A stretch of 64,000 nt of DNA from Olsenella uli. Lineage in GTDB: Bacteria; Actinomycetota; Coriobacteriia; Coriobacteriales; Atopobiaceae. Position 1 is the stretch's first letter; each line of letters starts with the position of its first letter. The DNA is taken from assembly GCF_016899935.1 (NCBI RefSeq), contig NZ_JACJJK010000005.1:124001-188000 (forward strand). The letters are read 5' to 3'. This document shows positions 1 to 10,207 of this stretch, piece by piece. The notes under the pieces are model-generated. The model saw only the letters and a list, made by a program, of their open reading frames with translations, did not search any database and was not told where the DNA came from. Position numbers and translations under genes: made by a program.

Positions 1-497
1 AGGAGCAGCACGAGCGTGCCCACGATCTGCACCGCCGCCTGCACGAGGTTGGCAAAGCTGTTGTTGAGCGCCTCGGAGACCGTGTCCACGTCGTTGGTGA
101 AGTAGCTCATCACGTCACCATGGCGCGCCCGGTCGAAGAACGAGAGCGGCAGCCGCTCGATGTGCGCGAAGAGGTCGCGCCGGATGTCCAGCACCACGCG
201 CTGCGCCGCGCGCACCATGAGCTGCGTGTAGCCGGCGGCCGAGGCCACACCCACCACGTAGATTACGGCGGCCACGGCCACCCCGCGCAGAAACGCCGCC
301 TGGTCGCCCGCGCCCACCGCGTTCACCACGGGCTTGATCATGTAGGTGCCGAGCAGGTTGGCGAGTCCCGCCAGCGTGACCAGCACCGCCACCATGAGCA
401 TGAGCCAGCGGGCGTGGCTCATGTAGGACAGCAGCTCGCGCAGCGTGGCGAGAAGGTCGTGCGGCCGCGACGGGGCGGCGTTTCCGCGAGCGGGCAT
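1..497 (-). CDS. ABC exporter, permease-ATPase half (3' part outside window)
   Basis: The N-terminal part of a fused transmembrane-ATPase exporter subunit. The reading frame begins MPARGNAAPSR at an ATG at 497, one base after the stop codon of the gene upstream. About 165 residues are visible. They contain long hydrophobic stretches and cytoplasmic loops such as RRDLFAHIERLPLSFFDR, which match the first half of a type IV ABC exporter transmembrane domain. The nucleotide-binding domain lies beyond the window. Immediate adjacency to a second half-exporter with a non-canonical ATP site implies that the two form a heterodimer in the membrane. The substrate (drug, lipid or peptide) cannot be read from the sequence. 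Confidence 0.9.
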   Translation of the reverse strand, partial: MPARGNAAPSRPHDLLATLRELLSYMSHARWLMLMVAVLVTLAGLANLLGTYMIKPVVNAVGAGDQAAFLRGVAVAAVIYVVGVASAAGYTQLMVRAAQRVVLDIRRDLFAHIERLPLSFFDRARHGDVMSYFTNDVDTVSEALNNSFANLVQAAVQIVGTLVLL

Positions 498-2228
498 CTA
501 GGCCACCTCCCCGCTGATCCCCGAGCCCACCTGGGACGCGTAGATCTCCTGGTAGATGGGGTCGGTCGCAAGCAGCTCCTCGTGCGTGCCGCACGCGTGG
601 ACGCGCCCGTCGTCGAGCACCACGATCTTGTCGGCGTCCATCACGGAGGCCACGCGCTGCGCGATCACGATCTTGGTCACGTCGGTGAGGCGAGCCAGGT
701 TCGCCCAGATCGTGGCGTCCGTGGCCATGTCCACGGCGCTCGTGGAGTCGTCCAGGATGAGGACACGCGGGTGCTTGAGCAGGGCGCGCGCAATGCAGAG
801 GCGCTGGCGCTGCCCGCCGGAGACGCCGGCGCCGCCCTGGCCCAGTGACCCGTCCAGCCCGCCGATGCGCTCCAGAAACTCGTCCGCGCGCGCGAGCCGG
901 CACGCCTCGAGCATCTGCTCGTCCGTGGCTGCCGCGTCCCCCCAGGCTAGGTTCTCGCGCACCGTGCCGCTAAAGAGCACGTTCTTCTGCAGGACCACGG
1001 CCACGGCGTCGCGCAGGGCCGCCAGGTCGTAGGCGCGCACGTCGTGGCCGCCCACGCGCACCGCGCCCGAGGTCACGTCGTAGAGCCGCGCCACGAGCTG
1101 CACGAGCGTCGTCTTGCCCGAGCCCGTGCCGCCGAGCACGCCCACGGTGGAGCCGGCCGCAATCTCCAGGCAGACGTCCGAGAGCACGTCCTTCTCGGCC
1201 TCCTGGGCGTACTTGAAGCAGACGTGGTCGAAGACCACCGAGCCGTCCGGCACCTCCGTGAGCGCGTCCGGCGGCGAGACCAGCGTGGGCCTCTCGTCCA
1301 GCACCTCGCGCACACGCTCCACGCTGGTCACGGCGCGCGCGAGCATGAGAAAGACGTTGGAGATCATCATCAGCGAGTTCACGATCTGCAGAACGTAGCT
1401 CATGAAGCCCGTGAACGCGCCCACGGTGAGCGTCCCCGCCAGGATCATCTGCCCGCCAAAGAGCAGGATCGCCACGCTGGTGGCGTACATCGCGCCCTGG
1501 AGGATGGGGACGTTGAGGACCGCAGTGCGGAAGGTGCGCGTGGCCGTGTCCGCCAGGTGCTCGTTCACCTGGGCAAAGCGCGCAGCGACGTGGCCCTCGC
1601 GCACGTAGGCCTTGATCACACGAATGGCGGCGAGGTCCTCCTGCAGGGCGTCGTTCAGCTGGTCCATCGCGCGCTGCAGCACGCGGTAGCGCGGCGCCAC
1701 GCGGGCCACCACGGAGAGCATGGCCACCGCGAGCAGCGGCACCACCACGCAGAACACCACCGCGAGCTCCGGCGACATGAGAAACGCGTAGACGATGCCC
1801 GCCACGAGCGCCGAGGGGCCGCGCACGAGCGGGCGCGTGCCCGTGACCAGGGCGTTCTGCACCACGGTGACGTCCGTGGTGAGGCGCGTCACGAGCGAGG
1901 AGGCCTCGAAGTCGTCGATGTTGGCGAAGGAGAAGGTCTGGAGGTGCGCGTACTCGGCCTCGCGCAGGCGCGCGCCCAGGCCCATCGCCGCGCGGGCCGA
2001 GAAGCGCGCGTAGGCCAGGCCCAGCGCGAGCGCCGCCACCGCGCAGAGCAGCATGAGCGCACCGTCCACGAGGACCACGTGCAGGTCGCCGGCCGTGATG
2101 CCCTGGTCCACAACTTGCGCCATGAGCAGCGGGATGAAGAGCTCGAGCGAGGTCTCCGCGGCCACGCAGAGCACCGCGAGCAGGAAGTCCCGCCGGTACG
2201 GTCCCAGGAACTTTGCTATGAGCCGCAC
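498..2228 (-). CDS. ABC exporter, permease-ATPase half with degenerate ATP site
   Basis: A 576-residue half-exporter: six-helix transmembrane domain (residues 1 to about 310), then an ATPase domain with Walker A GGTGSGKTT, signature SGGQRQRLCIARAL and Walker B region LILDDSTSAVD. In active sites the residue after the Walker B aspartate is glutamate; here it is aspartate. This is the usual mark of the non-catalytic half in heterodimeric exporters (BmrCD, LmrCD, TM287/288 type) and agrees with the partner gene directly downstream. The start is a GTG preceded by GGGGGAGG, and a GAGAAGAAC motif lies between that site and the GTG. A multidrug or lipid exporter is likely; the substrate is unknown. 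Confidence 0.92.
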   Translation of the reverse strand: MRLIAKFLGPYRRDFLLAVLCVAAETSLELFIPLLMAQVVDQGITAGDLHVVLVDGALMLLCAVAALALGLAYARFSARAAMGLGARLREAEYAHLQTFSFANIDDFEASSLVTRLTTDVTVVQNALVTGTRPLVRGPSALVAGIVYAFLMSPELAVVFCVVVPLLAVAMLSVVARVAPRYRVLQRAMDQLNDALQEDLAAIRVIKAYVREGHVAARFAQVNEHLADTATRTFRTAVLNVPILQGAMYATSVAILLFGGQMILAGTLTVGAFTGFMSYVLQIVNSLMMISNVFLMLARAVTSVERVREVLDERPTLVSPPDALTEVPDGSVVFDHVCFKYAQEAEKDVLSDVCLEIAAGSTVGVLGGTGSGKTTLVQLVARLYDVTSGAVRVGGHDVRAYDLAALRDAVAVVLQKNVLFSGTVRENLAWGDAAATDEQMLEACRLARADEFLERIGGLDGSLGQGGAGVSGGQRQRLCIARALLKHPRVLILDDSTSAVDMATDATIWANLARLTDVTKIVIAQRVASVMDADKIVVLDDGRVHACGTHEELLATDPIYQEIYASQVGSGISGEVA

Positions 2229-2716
2229 GCCGTCCGTTCTTCTCGCCTCCCCCGCCGCGCCTTACACCGTTATAACGCAGCCGCGCCTTCCCGCGTGGCT
2301 TAGGCGTCCTGAAAATCGAGGCTGCAGCACGGGCGGACTTGCGCGACCTGTGCGTTCCTGCTCGCGCGTCCTAAAAAACGAAGCTCCGGCACGACGGCAC
2401 TGCCGCAGGTTCGGTTTTCAGGACACGGCGAGAAGAACGGTCGGGAGCGGGGTGGGACACCCAAGAAACGGCAAGGTTGTCCCAGCGGCATCCGGAAATC
2501 GGCACCCTTGTCCCGGCTGCGCCCGGAAGTCGGCACCCTTGTCGCGGCGCCCGTGCCCCGACGGTCCCTCTTTCCTGGAATTCGGGACCGTGCACGCCAC
2601 GCACTCCATAAAACGGCGCCCTTGTTGCGGAGCGAGGCCGCCAACCGCAACAAGGGCGCATTCTTCTAGAAGGTCCCGCGCCAACCCCGGCATTTCCCGG
2701 AGGCGCACCACCCACA
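2229..2716. other. Gene-free spacer rich in inverted and direct repeats
   Basis: No credible gene. The arms at 2306-2315 and 2415-2424 (GTCCTGAAAA and its complement) bracket about 100 bases. Two near-identical 24-base units containing TCGGCACCCTTGTC lie at 2493-2516 and 2524-2547. A perfect 15-base inverted repeat, GCGCCCTTGTTGCGG, occupies 2616-2630 and 2645-2659 with a 14-base loop. Two GAGAAGAAC motifs (about 2236 and 2430) face each other across the left part. The area looks like a pile-up of small palindromic elements between the exporter promoter and the end of aspS. Confidence 0.6.
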
Positions 2717-2741
2717 CTGTAAATTGGGGACTGTCCCCAAT

Positions 2742-2747
<6 letters not shown>
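2717..2747. repeat. 31-bp palindrome, family A (GGGGACTGTCCCC core)
   Basis: A perfect palindrome CTGTAAATTGGGGAC...TTTACAG. It contains the TAA stop codon of aspS (2742-2744). Other copies of the same design are at 6196, 18130, 18172, 52005, 53613, 53653, 58698 and 58738. Confidence 0.9.
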
Positions 2748-4511
<1,764 letters not shown>

Positions 4512-4905
4512 TGGGGTGACCCGCCTTTCTCGTCCCGCCGCCCCGTGCCGGACGGGCGGCTCCTGCCGGATGGTCGCGGCGCACGTAGACGGCGCGCGCC
4601 GCAGCGGGGCTGATTGTACTACGGCCGCCGTCGCCGCTGCCCCCGCGAAAGCAGACAGAAACGTGGGGCCGCGCGCATGCGGCGCGAGGTTATGCGCAGT
4701 CGCGGAGGATATGCGCAGCGCCGCGGGCAGAGGTTCTTCTCGGCAATGCTGTGAGCTGCGGATATATACGACGCAACTGTGCGCATACCCTCCGCAGGCG
4801 CGCACAACCTCAGCGGGTGCGCATAACCTGAGCAACGGCGAGAAGAACGGCGCCGCCCGACGCCCGACGTGCTACCCTGTTCGGCGGTCAACCGAAGGAG
4901 CGCCC
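4512..4905. other. Gene-free spacer with a nested long inverted repeat
   Basis: Divergent spacer between aspS and the HAD phosphatase. AGGTTATGCGCA at 4687-4698 is repeated inverted at 4818-4829. Inside it, GAGGATATGCGCA and TGCGCATACCCTC form a second, imperfect inverted pair. Two GAGAAGAAC motifs in opposite orientation (about 4732 and 4840) lie within or just outside the arms. No RNA gene or clear promoter was recognised. Confidence 0.5.
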
Positions 4906-5574
4906 ATGGCCGCCTATGCAACCGCCGTCTTTGACCTTGACGGCACCCTGCTCAACACCCTCGAGGACCTGCACCTCTCCACCAACGCCGCGCTCGCCGC
5001 GCACGACATGCCGCCGCACTCGATCGACGATGTCCGCCGCTTCGTGGGCAACGGCATCCGCCTGCTCATCGAGCGCGCCGTGCCCGCCGGCACCCCCGCC
5101 GCCGAGCGCGAGGCCGTCTACCAGGACTTCTGCACCCACTACGCCGCGCACTGCGAGGACCACACCGGCCCCTACCCCGGCGTTCCCGAGCTCTTGGCCC
5201 ACCTGCGCGCGGCCGGCGTGCGGCTGGCCGTGGTCTCCAACAAGGGCGACTTTGCCGTGCAGGAGCTCATCGCGCGGCAGTTCCCCGGCGCCTTCGACGC
5301 GGTCCTCGGCGAGAACGAGGCCGCCGGCATCCGCAAGAAGCCCGCGCCGGACATGGTGCTCGCCGCGCTGCAGCGCATGGGCGCCGGGCGCGACGGCCTC
5401 GTCTACATCGGCGACTCCGAGGTGGACGTCCAGACGGCGGCGAGCGTGGGCTGCCCGTGCGTGAGCTGCACCTGGGGCTTCCGCGCTCCGGACGAGCTCG
5501 TTGCCGCCGGGGCGACCACCTTCGTGGACACGCCCGCCGAGCTGGAGCGCGTTCTTCTCGGCCGCCAGAGCTGA
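4906..5574 (+). CDS. HAD-family phosphatase, phosphoglycolate phosphatase-like
   Basis: A 222-residue soluble hydrolase. Motif I is FDLDGTLLNT with nucleophile Asp10 and acid Asp12. Motif II is VVSNKGD, the conserved lysine is in RKKPAPDMV, and motif III is YIGDSEVDVQTA. The cap domain after motif I places it in the Gph/PpaX group, which remove phosphate from phosphoglycolate or related small phosphates. The ATG at 4906 has GAAGGAG five bases upstream; the longer open frame further upstream is spurious. A GTTCTTCTCG motif forms part of the last codons (VLLGRQS). The exact substrate is not certain. Confidence 0.93.
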   Translation: MAAYATAVFDLDGTLLNTLEDLHLSTNAALAAHDMPPHSIDDVRRFVGNGIRLLIERAVPAGTPAAEREAVYQDFCTHYAAHCEDHTGPYPGVPELLAHLRAAGVRLAVVSNKGDFAVQELIARQFPGAFDAVLGENEAAGIRKKPAPDMVLAALQRMGAGRDGLVYIGDSEVDVQTAASVGCPCVSCTWGFRAPDELVAAGATTFVDTPAELERVLLGRQS

Positions 5575-5672
5575 CCGCCCACCTAACAATTCGCGAACAT
5601 CCGCATAACTGTCAGCCCCGCGGGTTACACTCTTGCTAACGTCCGATTGGCCTCCGACGAAAGGGGATCGCC

Positions 5673-5981
5673 ATGGGAAAGAAGGCAGCCGAGGCTCTCG
5701 ACATCAACTACGAGGGTCTGGTCGAGTACCTGCACTGCAATCACTCCGTCTACATGAAGATCGGATCGAGCGTCTACTACCTCACGGATTGCAACTACGA
5801 GTCCTGGCGCGCGCAGGACACGAGCCGTCGCAACGAGAAGAACCACTTCGTGGACTGCTCCGAGCTCGTCCCCACGGTCGACGAGTTCCTCGCGCTCCCC
5901 TTTGTCAACGGCCAGACCATCAAGGACGTCTTTGACCACGCCACGTTCTACGCCTCCCTCCAGGGCGAGAAGGACGCGTAA
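5673..5981 (+). CDS. Small conserved-looking protein of unknown function
   Basis: A 102-residue soluble protein beginning MGKKAAEALDINYEGLVEYL, with AAAGGGG before the ATG. It has no signal peptide or membrane segment. It contains three cysteines in HCNHS, DCNYE and DCSEL contexts and an acidic C-terminus ending LQGEKDA. Codon use matches its neighbours and a good terminator follows, so it looks like a real monocistronic gene. I do not recognise the family. The cysteines and single histidines could bind a metal, but their spacing does not fit a known zinc ribbon. Confidence 0.75.
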   Translation: MGKKAAEALDINYEGLVEYLHCNHSVYMKIGSSVYYLTDCNYESWRAQDTSRRNEKNHFVDCSELVPTVDEFLALPFVNGQTIKDVFDHATFYASLQGEKDA

Positions 5982-6004
5982 CCGCAGCTCACACGTTGCG
6001 CGCG

Positions 6005-6038
6005 GGGCCGGCACCTCAACGGGTGCCGGCCCCCTTTT
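6005..6038 (+). terminator. Rho-independent terminator
   Basis: An 11-base stem, GGGCCGGCACC with its complement, a short loop, then CCTTTT. It lies 24 bases after the stop of the 102-residue protein gene. Confidence 0.85.
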
Positions 6039-6049
6039 GGTCTGTCGGC

Positions 6050-6161
6050 GCGCGCAGGTCGGGATTGCCGGTAATGCCGAGTTACGCGCGCAAGGCGCGG
6101 CGCCACAGCGCGCGTAAGCCGAGAAAACCGTCCGTCCGGACAAGAATCCCGACCTGCGCGC
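6050..6161. repeat. Long inverted repeat, perfect 17-base arms
   Basis: GCGCGCAGGTCGGGATT at 6050-6066 is perfectly complementary to 6145-6161. Inner arms around GTTACGCGCGC and CGCGCGTAAGCC continue the pairing. A partial third copy (AAGTCGGGATTTCCGG) follows at about 6178. Confidence 0.8.
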
Positions 6162-6195
6162 TCTTCTCGGCGTACGCAAGTCGGGATTTCCGGTC

Positions 6196-6226
6196 CTGTT
6201 AATTGGGGACTGTCCCCAATTAACAG
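6196..6226. repeat. 31-bp palindrome, family A
   Basis: A perfect palindrome with CTGTTAATTGGGGAC arms. It ends three bases before the gldA stop codon (6230-6232). Confidence 0.9.
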
Positions 6227-6229
6227 ACG

Positions 6230-7324
6230 CTACTCCTCGCCGAGCGCCGCGCGACCGTAGGCGTCGGCGGCGAGCATGGCGGCGGCGACCTTCTCGGGTG
6301 TGACCTCGAACGGCATGTTGCCCAGGGTGTCGCTCGGCGCGCAGGCCAGGCGCGCCACCTCGAGCACGCGCTCGTAGCTCGCGTCCTCGACGCCGAGCTG
6401 CGCGAACGTCACCGGCAGGCCGACCTCCACGCAGAAGTCGAGCACCTCGTAGAGCTCGTCGGCGTTCTCCAGCACGAGCTGCGTGAGCGTGCCAAAGGCG
6501 ACCTTCTCGCCGTGGTAGTAGGCGTGGGTCTCGGGCATCGCGGTCATGCCGTTGTGGATGGCGTGCGCGCCGGCCAGTCCCGCGGACTCGAAGCCCAGAC
6601 CGGAGAGCAGCGTGTTGGCCTCGATGATCTTCTCGACCGACTCGGTGCAGGCGCCGGCCTCGAGCGCGAGCTTGGCCTTGAGGCCGTCGGAGATGAGCGT
6701 CTCGTAGCAGAGGCGGGCGAGCGCCAGGGCGGCCTCGGTCACGTGGCCGCCGGCGCAGGTGGTGGCGTCGGAGCGCTTGCAGGCGCGGGCCTCGAAGTAG
6801 GTGGCCAGCGCGTCGCCCATGCCGGAGACCGTCAGGCGCACCGGACTCTTGGCGATGACGTCGGTGTCCATCAGAACGAGGTTGGGGTTCTGCTTGAAGA
6901 ACTGGTACTCCTTGAACTGCCCCTCGTCGGTGTAGATGACGGAGAGCGCCGAGCACGGGGCGTCGGTCGCCGCGATCGTGGGGACGATCACCACGGGCAC
7001 GTCCACGGCGGCGGCCACGGCCTTGGCGGTGTCGAAGATCTTGCCGCCGCCCACGCCCACGACCACATCAGCGCCGCACGCGCGCAGGACCTCCACGAGG
7101 CGGTCGATCTCCGCCTGGCAGCACTCGCCGTTGAACTCGTCGTAGGTGCAGGCCACGCCGGAGGCGTCCAGGCTGGCGGAGATGACCTCGCCGGAGCGGC
7201 GCCGGCCGCCTGCGGAGATCACGACGAGCGCGTGGGTGCCGTAGGCCTTCACGTACTCGCCGATGCGGGCGAGCTCGCCGGGACCCTGGACGTACTTGCT
7301 GGGGCTGATGAAGACGCGTGCCAT
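6230..7324 (-). CDS. gldA: Glycerol dehydrogenase (NAD+, zinc-dependent)
   Basis: Oxidises glycerol to dihydroxyacetone with NAD+ in the cytoplasm. 364 residues, the family length. The nucleotide-binding glycine turn is GVGGGKIFDTAK (90-101). The zinc ligands of the family can be placed: Asp171 (GMGDALATYFEA), His254 (GAHAIHNG) and His271 (YYHGEKVAFG). The ATG at 7324 has AGAGGAAC upstream. It follows an EIIA-Glc gene on the same strand with a hairpin between them. Related enzymes use other small diols or hydroxyketones, so the physiological substrate is likely but not certain. Confidence 0.93.
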   Translation of the reverse strand: MARVFISPSKYVQGPGELARIGEYVKAYGTHALVVISAGGRRRSGEVISASLDASGVACTYDEFNGECCQAEIDRLVEVLRACGADVVVGVGGGKIFDTAKAVAAAVDVPVVIVPTIAATDAPCSALSVIYTDEGQFKEYQFFKQNPNLVLMDTDVIAKSPVRLTVSGMGDALATYFEARACKRSDATTCAGGHVTEAALALARLCYETLISDGLKAKLALEAGACTESVEKIIEANTLLSGLGFESAGLAGAHAIHNGMTAMPETHAYYHGEKVAFGTLTQLVLENADELYEVLDFCVEVGLPVTFAQLGVEDASYERVLEVARLACAPSDTLGNMPFEVTPEKVAAAMLAADAYGRAALGEE

Positions 7325-7356
7325 GGTTGGTGTTCCTCTCTCTTTCTCTCATGACG

Positions 7357-7383
7357 AGGGCCCGCACGCGAGGCGCGGGCCCT
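7357..7383 (-). terminator. Hairpin between EIIA gene and gldA
   Basis: A perfect 10-base stem, GAGGGCCCGC with its complement. It lies 27 bases after the EIIA stop codon and has no clear T-run, so it could attenuate rather than stop transcription into gldA. Confidence 0.55.
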
Positions 7384-7410
7384 CCAGGTCCTGACGGGTG
7401 CGGGCGGCGC

Positions 7411-7980
7411 CTACGCGCGGCGCGCCACGAGCAGCGGGTCGCCGATCTTGACGAGCGGGCGGCCGTCGAGCAGCGTGCCGGTGTCGCCCACGTGGTCGAT
7501 CTGCGAGAACTCGTCCGGGTTGGAGATGGTGCAGCAGACCACGTCCTCGTAGCCGGCGAGCTTGATGGAGTCGTCGTTGAAGGTCATGATCGGCTGGCCC
7601 GCGCGGACGGTCTCGCCCTCCTCGACGAAGCGCGCGAAGCCCTTGCCGCCCATGTTGACGGTGCCGATGCCGATGTGGATGAGGACCTCCATGCCACCCT
7701 CGGCCGCGATGACGATCGAGTGGTTGGTCATCGTGGTGGCGCCGATCACGCCGTCGACGGGCGCGTAGACAACGCCGGTGTTGGTCGTGGGCAGGATGCC
7801 GTAGCCGTCGCCGAGAAGGGCCACGGGCAGGACCTCGTCCTTGACCTCCTTGAGGCTCACGAGCATGCCGGAGACCGGCGCGTACACGACGTCCGGGCGC
7901 GTGGCGAACGTGGCGGACGCCGGCGCGGCCTTGCCGTCACCGGAGAGCATCTTGCTGCGGATCTTGTCGAACAGTCCCAT
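7411..7980 (-). CDS. PTS glucose-type EIIA domain protein
   Basis: A free-standing IIA-Glc (Crr-like) phosphocarrier of 189 residues. It accepts phosphate from HPr and passes it to a IIB domain, and may act as a regulator. The conserved histidines are His87 (TNHSIVI) and the phosphorylated His102 (LIHIGIGTVNM), in the positions of His75 and His90 of E. coli IIA-Glc. The N-terminal MGLFDKIRSKML helix is amphipathic, as in Crr. The ATG at 7980 is preceded by AAAAAGGAGG. Proximity to gldA suggests a link to carbon-source control of glycerol or dihydroxyacetone use; the cognate IIBC is not in the window. Confidence 0.9.
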   Translation of the reverse strand: MGLFDKIRSKMLSGDGKAAPASATFATRPDVVYAPVSGMLVSLKEVKDEVLPVALLGDGYGILPTTNTGVVYAPVDGVIGATTMTNHSIVIAAEGGMEVLIHIGIGTVNMGGKGFARFVEEGETVRAGQPIMTFNDDSIKLAGYEDVVCCTISNPDEFSQIDHVGDTGTLLDGRPLVKIGDPLLVARRA

Positions 7981-8012
7981 GTGGGCCTCCTTTTTCGAGT
8001 GCGCGCGACGGC

Positions 8013-8050
8013 GCGGTCCTTCTCGTCCCATGGTAGGCGAGAAGGACCGC
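8013..8050. terminator. Inverted pair of the GAGAAGGAC motif
   Basis: GCGGTCCTTCTCG at 8013-8025 pairs perfectly with 8038-8050 (13-base stem, 12-base loop). It lies between the bceB-like stop and the EIIA gene's 5' end. Facing motif copies that form hairpins are how uptake-sequence pairs act in Neisseria and Haemophilus; there is no T-run here. Confidence 0.65.
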
Positions 8051-8086
8051 GAGGAGGCGGCGCATTCGGCAACCGGTCCCTATGCG

Positions 8087-10207
8087 CTAGGACCTAGGAG
8101 TGCCCCCCCCCGAGCGGGAGATCATGGACCGCGAGGTGAGGTAGGTCACGAGGAAGTAGCCGCCGTAGAGCACCACCACAAAGCAGACCGTCCCCACGAG
8201 CGCCGTGCCGATCTGGTAGCCCGTGAGCAGCGCCACGATGTCGTTCACCACGCTGAGCGCCACCGCCGCGTGCGCCACGGCCACCACCAGCGGGAAGAGG
8301 AAGTACACGCCGATCTGGGCGAGAAGCGCGCGGTCGATCAGGCGCCGCTCGGCGCCGAGCTCGGCGAGCACCCGGTAGCGGCTCACGTTGTCCGCCGCCT
8401 CGGAGAGCTGCTGCAGAGCGAGCACCGTCGCGCAGCACACGAGCAGGGTCACGCCGATGTAGATCGCCAGGTAGGTGACAGACACGGTGGTGCCGGAGCT
8501 CTGGTCGAGAAGCCCCTGGGCGGTCACGAGGTTCCAGACCGGCCAGGCGTCGAGCGTGGAGCCCTGGCCGATGAGGTCGCCGTAGGCTTTGTTGATCGCG
8601 GCACTGGCGGCGTCCTCCGTTTGTTCACGCCCGCCGTTGTACATGAGGTCCACCACGGTCATGGAGGGCCCCAGCCCCTCGGGGACCACGTCATCGGGCA
8701 CCACGAGCGCGCCGGAGACGGTGCCGCTCGCCGCCGTGTCCGAGTAGAGCAGGCTCACGACGGGGTCGTCGACGAAGTGCAGGGTCTGGCCGCAGGCCGT
8801 GACCTCGGGGTGCTGCTCGGTTATGGCCGCCCAGAAGTCGTTGATGGAGGTCATGTCGTTCCAGAGCGCGCACTCATCCGGCCCGAGCTCCAGGGTCTTC
8901 TCGCCCGCCATCTCGGCGAGGGCGTTGTACTCGGAGACGGGCACGAGCGTGAGGGACTGGTCGGTCTGCCCCTGGACGAGCGTCTGGACCGTCGCGTTGC
9001 TCGTGAAGTCCGTGGTGTCGACGAGCTCGGAGAGCGTGGGCTCCACGAGCGGCCGGCCGCTGGCGTCGAGCTGGTACTGGTTCACCTGCACGGCAGCCGA
9101 GAAGAGCTCGTCGAACTCCGGGATGTCCGCGCGCAGGCGGGCGATGGCGTCGTAGTCGTCCGCGGCGGCCGGGCCGTCGGAGCGCTGCTCGCCCAGCATC
9201 CCCGTGGGGTAGCTCACGAGCGACATGTCGTAGCGCGTGCCGGCGGCCAGGCTCTCGTTCATGCCCGTGGCCACCGAGAAGCCGGTGCACACGCCGCAGA
9301 TGGCGATGAAGAGCATCGCGCAGACCAGGCTGATGGAGAGCCACGCGGTGTTGATGCGGCTGTTGAGCTGGCGCATCACGAACATGTTGAGGCCGGAGAG
9401 ATAGGCGCGGGGGCTCGCCTGGAGCGCGCGCAGCAGAAAGCCGGAGATCGAGAAGAAGAAGAGCAGCGTGCCCACCGTGACCAGGCCCGTGGCCAGCGCG
9501 AAGTACGGGCCCTCCTCCATCATGCCGTGCTCGAGCAGCGTCTGGTACGCCACGCCGATCAGGGCCACCGACACCACGAAGAGCGCGACCGACAGCGGCA
9601 GGCTGCGCAGACGGACCTTCTCGCTCACCTTGTCCGCGTTGATGAGGTCGATCAGCTTGTAGCGGCTGACCGTGGACACGTTGAAGACGAGCGTCACGAG
9701 GAAGATGCCCGCGAAGCAGCCGACCGTGGAGAGCGCGGCGGAGGGCGAGAACGCAAAGACGAAGCCGGAGATCGTGGCCTCGAAGAGCCCCGCCGTCACG
9801 TACATCATGACCTGCGAGAGCGCGAGGCCCAGAAGCAGGCCCACCCCGAGCGCGACCACGCCCACCGCGAGCGTCTCGATGACGATGATCCAGGAGACGT
9901 GGCGGATGTCCATGCCCAACGTGAGGTAGACACCAAACTCGCGCTTGCGCCGCCGGATGAGGAAGCGGTTGGCGTAGACGACGAGAAACCCGAGGATGAT
10001 GACAACAAAGACGGAGAGGCCGGACAGGATGTCCGTGAGCGCCTGCACGACGCGGCGCTGGTCCTCGGCCATGTTGAGGACGGCGGCTTGGTCGGTGATC
10101 GAGCCGAAGGCGTAGAACACGCACACGCCAAAGGCCAGCGTCAGGAAGAAGACCGAGAAGTCCCGGAAGGACTTGCGGACGTTGCCGAGCGCGATCTTAG
10201 CGTACAT
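8087..10207 (-). CDS. Bce-type ABC transporter permease (FtsX family)
   Basis: A 706-residue membrane protein with about ten transmembrane segments. The N-terminus begins MYAKIALGNVRKSFRDFSVFF, and a large extracellular loop lies between mid-protein helices (roughly residues 310-560). This is the BceB/VraE layout, in which the loop senses bacitracin-like or lantibiotic peptides and the complex frees the lipid target. The start overlaps the ATPase stop by 11 bases. Near its 3' end the coding strand has a run of nine G (8103-8111 on the given strand); slippage would change the tail from GGGTPRS to GGGHS. The specific peptide is unknown. Confidence 0.9.
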   Translation of the reverse strand: MYAKIALGNVRKSFRDFSVFFLTLAFGVCVFYAFGSITDQAAVLNMAEDQRRVVQALTDILSGLSVFVVIILGFLVVYANRFLIRRRKREFGVYLTLGMDIRHVSWIIVIETLAVGVVALGVGLLLGLALSQVMMYVTAGLFEATISGFVFAFSPSAALSTVGCFAGIFLVTLVFNVSTVSRYKLIDLINADKVSEKVRLRSLPLSVALFVVSVALIGVAYQTLLEHGMMEEGPYFALATGLVTVGTLLFFFSISGFLLRALQASPRAYLSGLNMFVMRQLNSRINTAWLSISLVCAMLFIAICGVCTGFSVATGMNESLAAGTRYDMSLVSYPTGMLGEQRSDGPAAADDYDAIARLRADIPEFDELFSAAVQVNQYQLDASGRPLVEPTLSELVDTTDFTSNATVQTLVQGQTDQSLTLVPVSEYNALAEMAGEKTLELGPDECALWNDMTSINDFWAAITEQHPEVTACGQTLHFVDDPVVSLLYSDTAASGTVSGALVVPDDVVPEGLGPSMTVVDLMYNGGREQTEDAASAAINKAYGDLIGQGSTLDAWPVWNLVTAQGLLDQSSGTTVSVTYLAIYIGVTLLVCCATVLALQQLSEAADNVSRYRVLAELGAERRLIDRALLAQIGVYFLFPLVVAVAHAAVALSVVNDIVALLTGYQIGTALVGTVCFVVVLYGGYFLVTYLTSRSMISRSGGGTPRS

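Noticed and set aside
2493-2547. Possible CRISPR-like repeats (TCGGCACCCTTGTC twice)
   Set aside because: Only two or three imperfect units with spacing too short for spacers, and no cas genes.
4512-4835. Longer aspS start at 4835
   Set aside because: The extra residues are low-complexity and unlike any AspRS. The conserved N-terminus begins at 4511.
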